Below, piece after piece: positions 13,551 to 14,089 of a DNA stretch of 14,089 nt. The notes beneath the pieces are model-generated. The model saw nothing but the letters and a program-made list of their open reading frames with translations, did not search any database and was not told where the DNA came from. Every line of letters begins with the position of its first letter. Position 1 is the first letter of the stretch. Made by a program: the position numbers and the translations under genes. The DNA is from Candidatus Bathyarchaeota archaeon (GTDB lineage Archaea > Thermoproteota > Bathyarchaeia > RBG-16-48-13 > GCA-020355125): the NCBI GenBank assembly GCA_026014905.1, contig JAOZHK010000059.1:1-14089 (forward strand). The letters run 5' to 3'.

Positions 13551-14089
13551 TTAGTACCGACTGCTTCGGAGCCCGAGATGAAGTGTGTTATCAAGCCCTT
13601 TATAGCGGTTCCGAACAGTAACCTCGGTTACATCTGCGGCTTTCGCGAGTTCGCGTTGGGTGATGGTCTTGCCATTCATGATCGACGCAATGTAAAGAGC
13701 GGCTGCTGCTATCCCTGTTGGACCTTTTCCCACTAATCCATTGATCTGTTTTGCTTGTTGTAATAACTCAATGGCAAGGTTCTGCGTTTTTTGGTCCAGC
13801 TGTGACTTGGATGCGATTTTGGAGATGAATTTGAGAGGGTCATCAACTGGCATATTGACATTAAGGCGGCGTTGAATAAGACGATAGCATCGAGCAATTT
13901 CTTTTCGGTCACGGGGACTTGATTCCACGATCTCTTTTAGGCTGCGAGGGGTCCGCGTTAATCGACATGAGGCATATAGAGCGGCGGCTGCGATGCTTCG
14001 GATAGAGCGTCCGCGTATTAATCCACAATCTAATGCTTTGCGATAAATGAGGGCTGCATTCTCTTCTACTGCTTGGGGTATATGTAGGC
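13551..14089 (-). CDS. tfb: Transcription initiation factor B (TFB), N-terminal part outside the window
   Basis: The frame is open to the right edge, giving about 178 C-terminal residues; the GTG at 13928 is internal. The first cyclin-like repeat is partly present (IRGRSIRSIAAAALYASCR, TPRSLKEI) and the second is complete (GLVGKGPTGIAAAALYIAS, then TITQRELAKAADVTEVTVR). The last helix-turn-helix is the part that contacts the BRE upstream of the TATA box. TFB recruits RNA polymerase to TBP-bound promoters. The N-terminal zinc ribbon and B-finger must lie beyond base 14089. A perfect hairpin follows the stop. Many archaea have several TFBs; which one this is cannot be told from the visible part. 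Confidence 0.93.
   Translation of the reverse strand, partial: LHIPQAVEENAALIYRKALDCGLIRGRSIRSIAAAALYASCRLTRTPRSLKEIVESSPRDRKEIARCYRLIQRRLNVNMPVDDPLKFISKIASKSQLDQKTQNLAIELLQQAKQINGLVGKGPTGIAAAALYIASIMNGKTITQRELAKAADVTEVTVRNRYKGLDNTLHLGLRSSRY

Noticed and set aside
1..14089. CRISPR arrays, insertion sequences, tRNA or rRNA genes
   Set aside because: No regularly spaced repeats, transposase, terminal inverted repeats or RNA gene signatures were seen.

Overview
The window is archaeal. It holds the C-terminal part of a transcription factor B, a CdvB/ESCRT-III cell-division protein, ribosomal proteins uL13 and uL15 of archaeal type, and a protein with the N-terminal double-psi barrel fold of Cdc48/p97. 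Several genes have a TATA-like box about 27 nt before the start codon and no Shine-Dalgarno sequence, as in archaeal leaderless transcripts. CdvB points to the TACK group (Thermoproteota, Bathyarchaeia, Nitrososphaeria and relatives) more than to Euryarchaeota. I cannot name the genus, and an Asgard origin is not excluded. The DNA is moderately AT-rich, genes are tightly packed, and TTG and GTG starts are common.

Layout. 1-560 (+): 3' part of cdvB. 671-1714 (-): zinc alcohol dehydrogenase. It is divergent from a possible 21-residue peptide (1783-1848, +) and a luciferase-like oxidoreductase (1852-2790, +). 2791-3057 is non-coding and carries a T-rich terminator and a possible folded RNA. 3058-6349 (+) is the most unusual part: a Cdc48-N-domain protein without ATPase modules, an uncharacterised 191-residue protein and a Snf2-family translocase, in a row. 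6496-7065 (+): nitroreductase. 7107-8924 (-): a corrinoid protein followed with zero spacing by a UroD-type methyltransferase. 9044-10630 (+): D-aminoacylase-like amidohydrolase. 10627-14089 (-): a long same-strand run, read right to left, of TFB, an unknown 110-residue protein, two flavin reductase paralogues, a GIY-YIG nuclease-like protein, a possible 48-residue protein, uL13 and uL15.

How the genes may work together. The corrinoid/UroD pair should carry out methyl transfer through a cobamide cofactor, but the UroD partner lacks the usual Cys zinc ligands, so its acceptor is uncertain. Dehydrogenase, luciferase-like protein, nitroreductase and flavin reductases form a redox and flavin set of unknown substrates. 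The Cdc48-N/191-aa/Snf2 trio is the best candidate for an undescribed system. The Snf2 motor could strip or remodel protein-DNA complexes, and the Cdc48-N-fold protein could act as a substrate-binding or adaptor partner. That role is inference; the gene order and domain content are read from the sequence. No tRNA, rRNA, insertion sequence or CRISPR array was seen.
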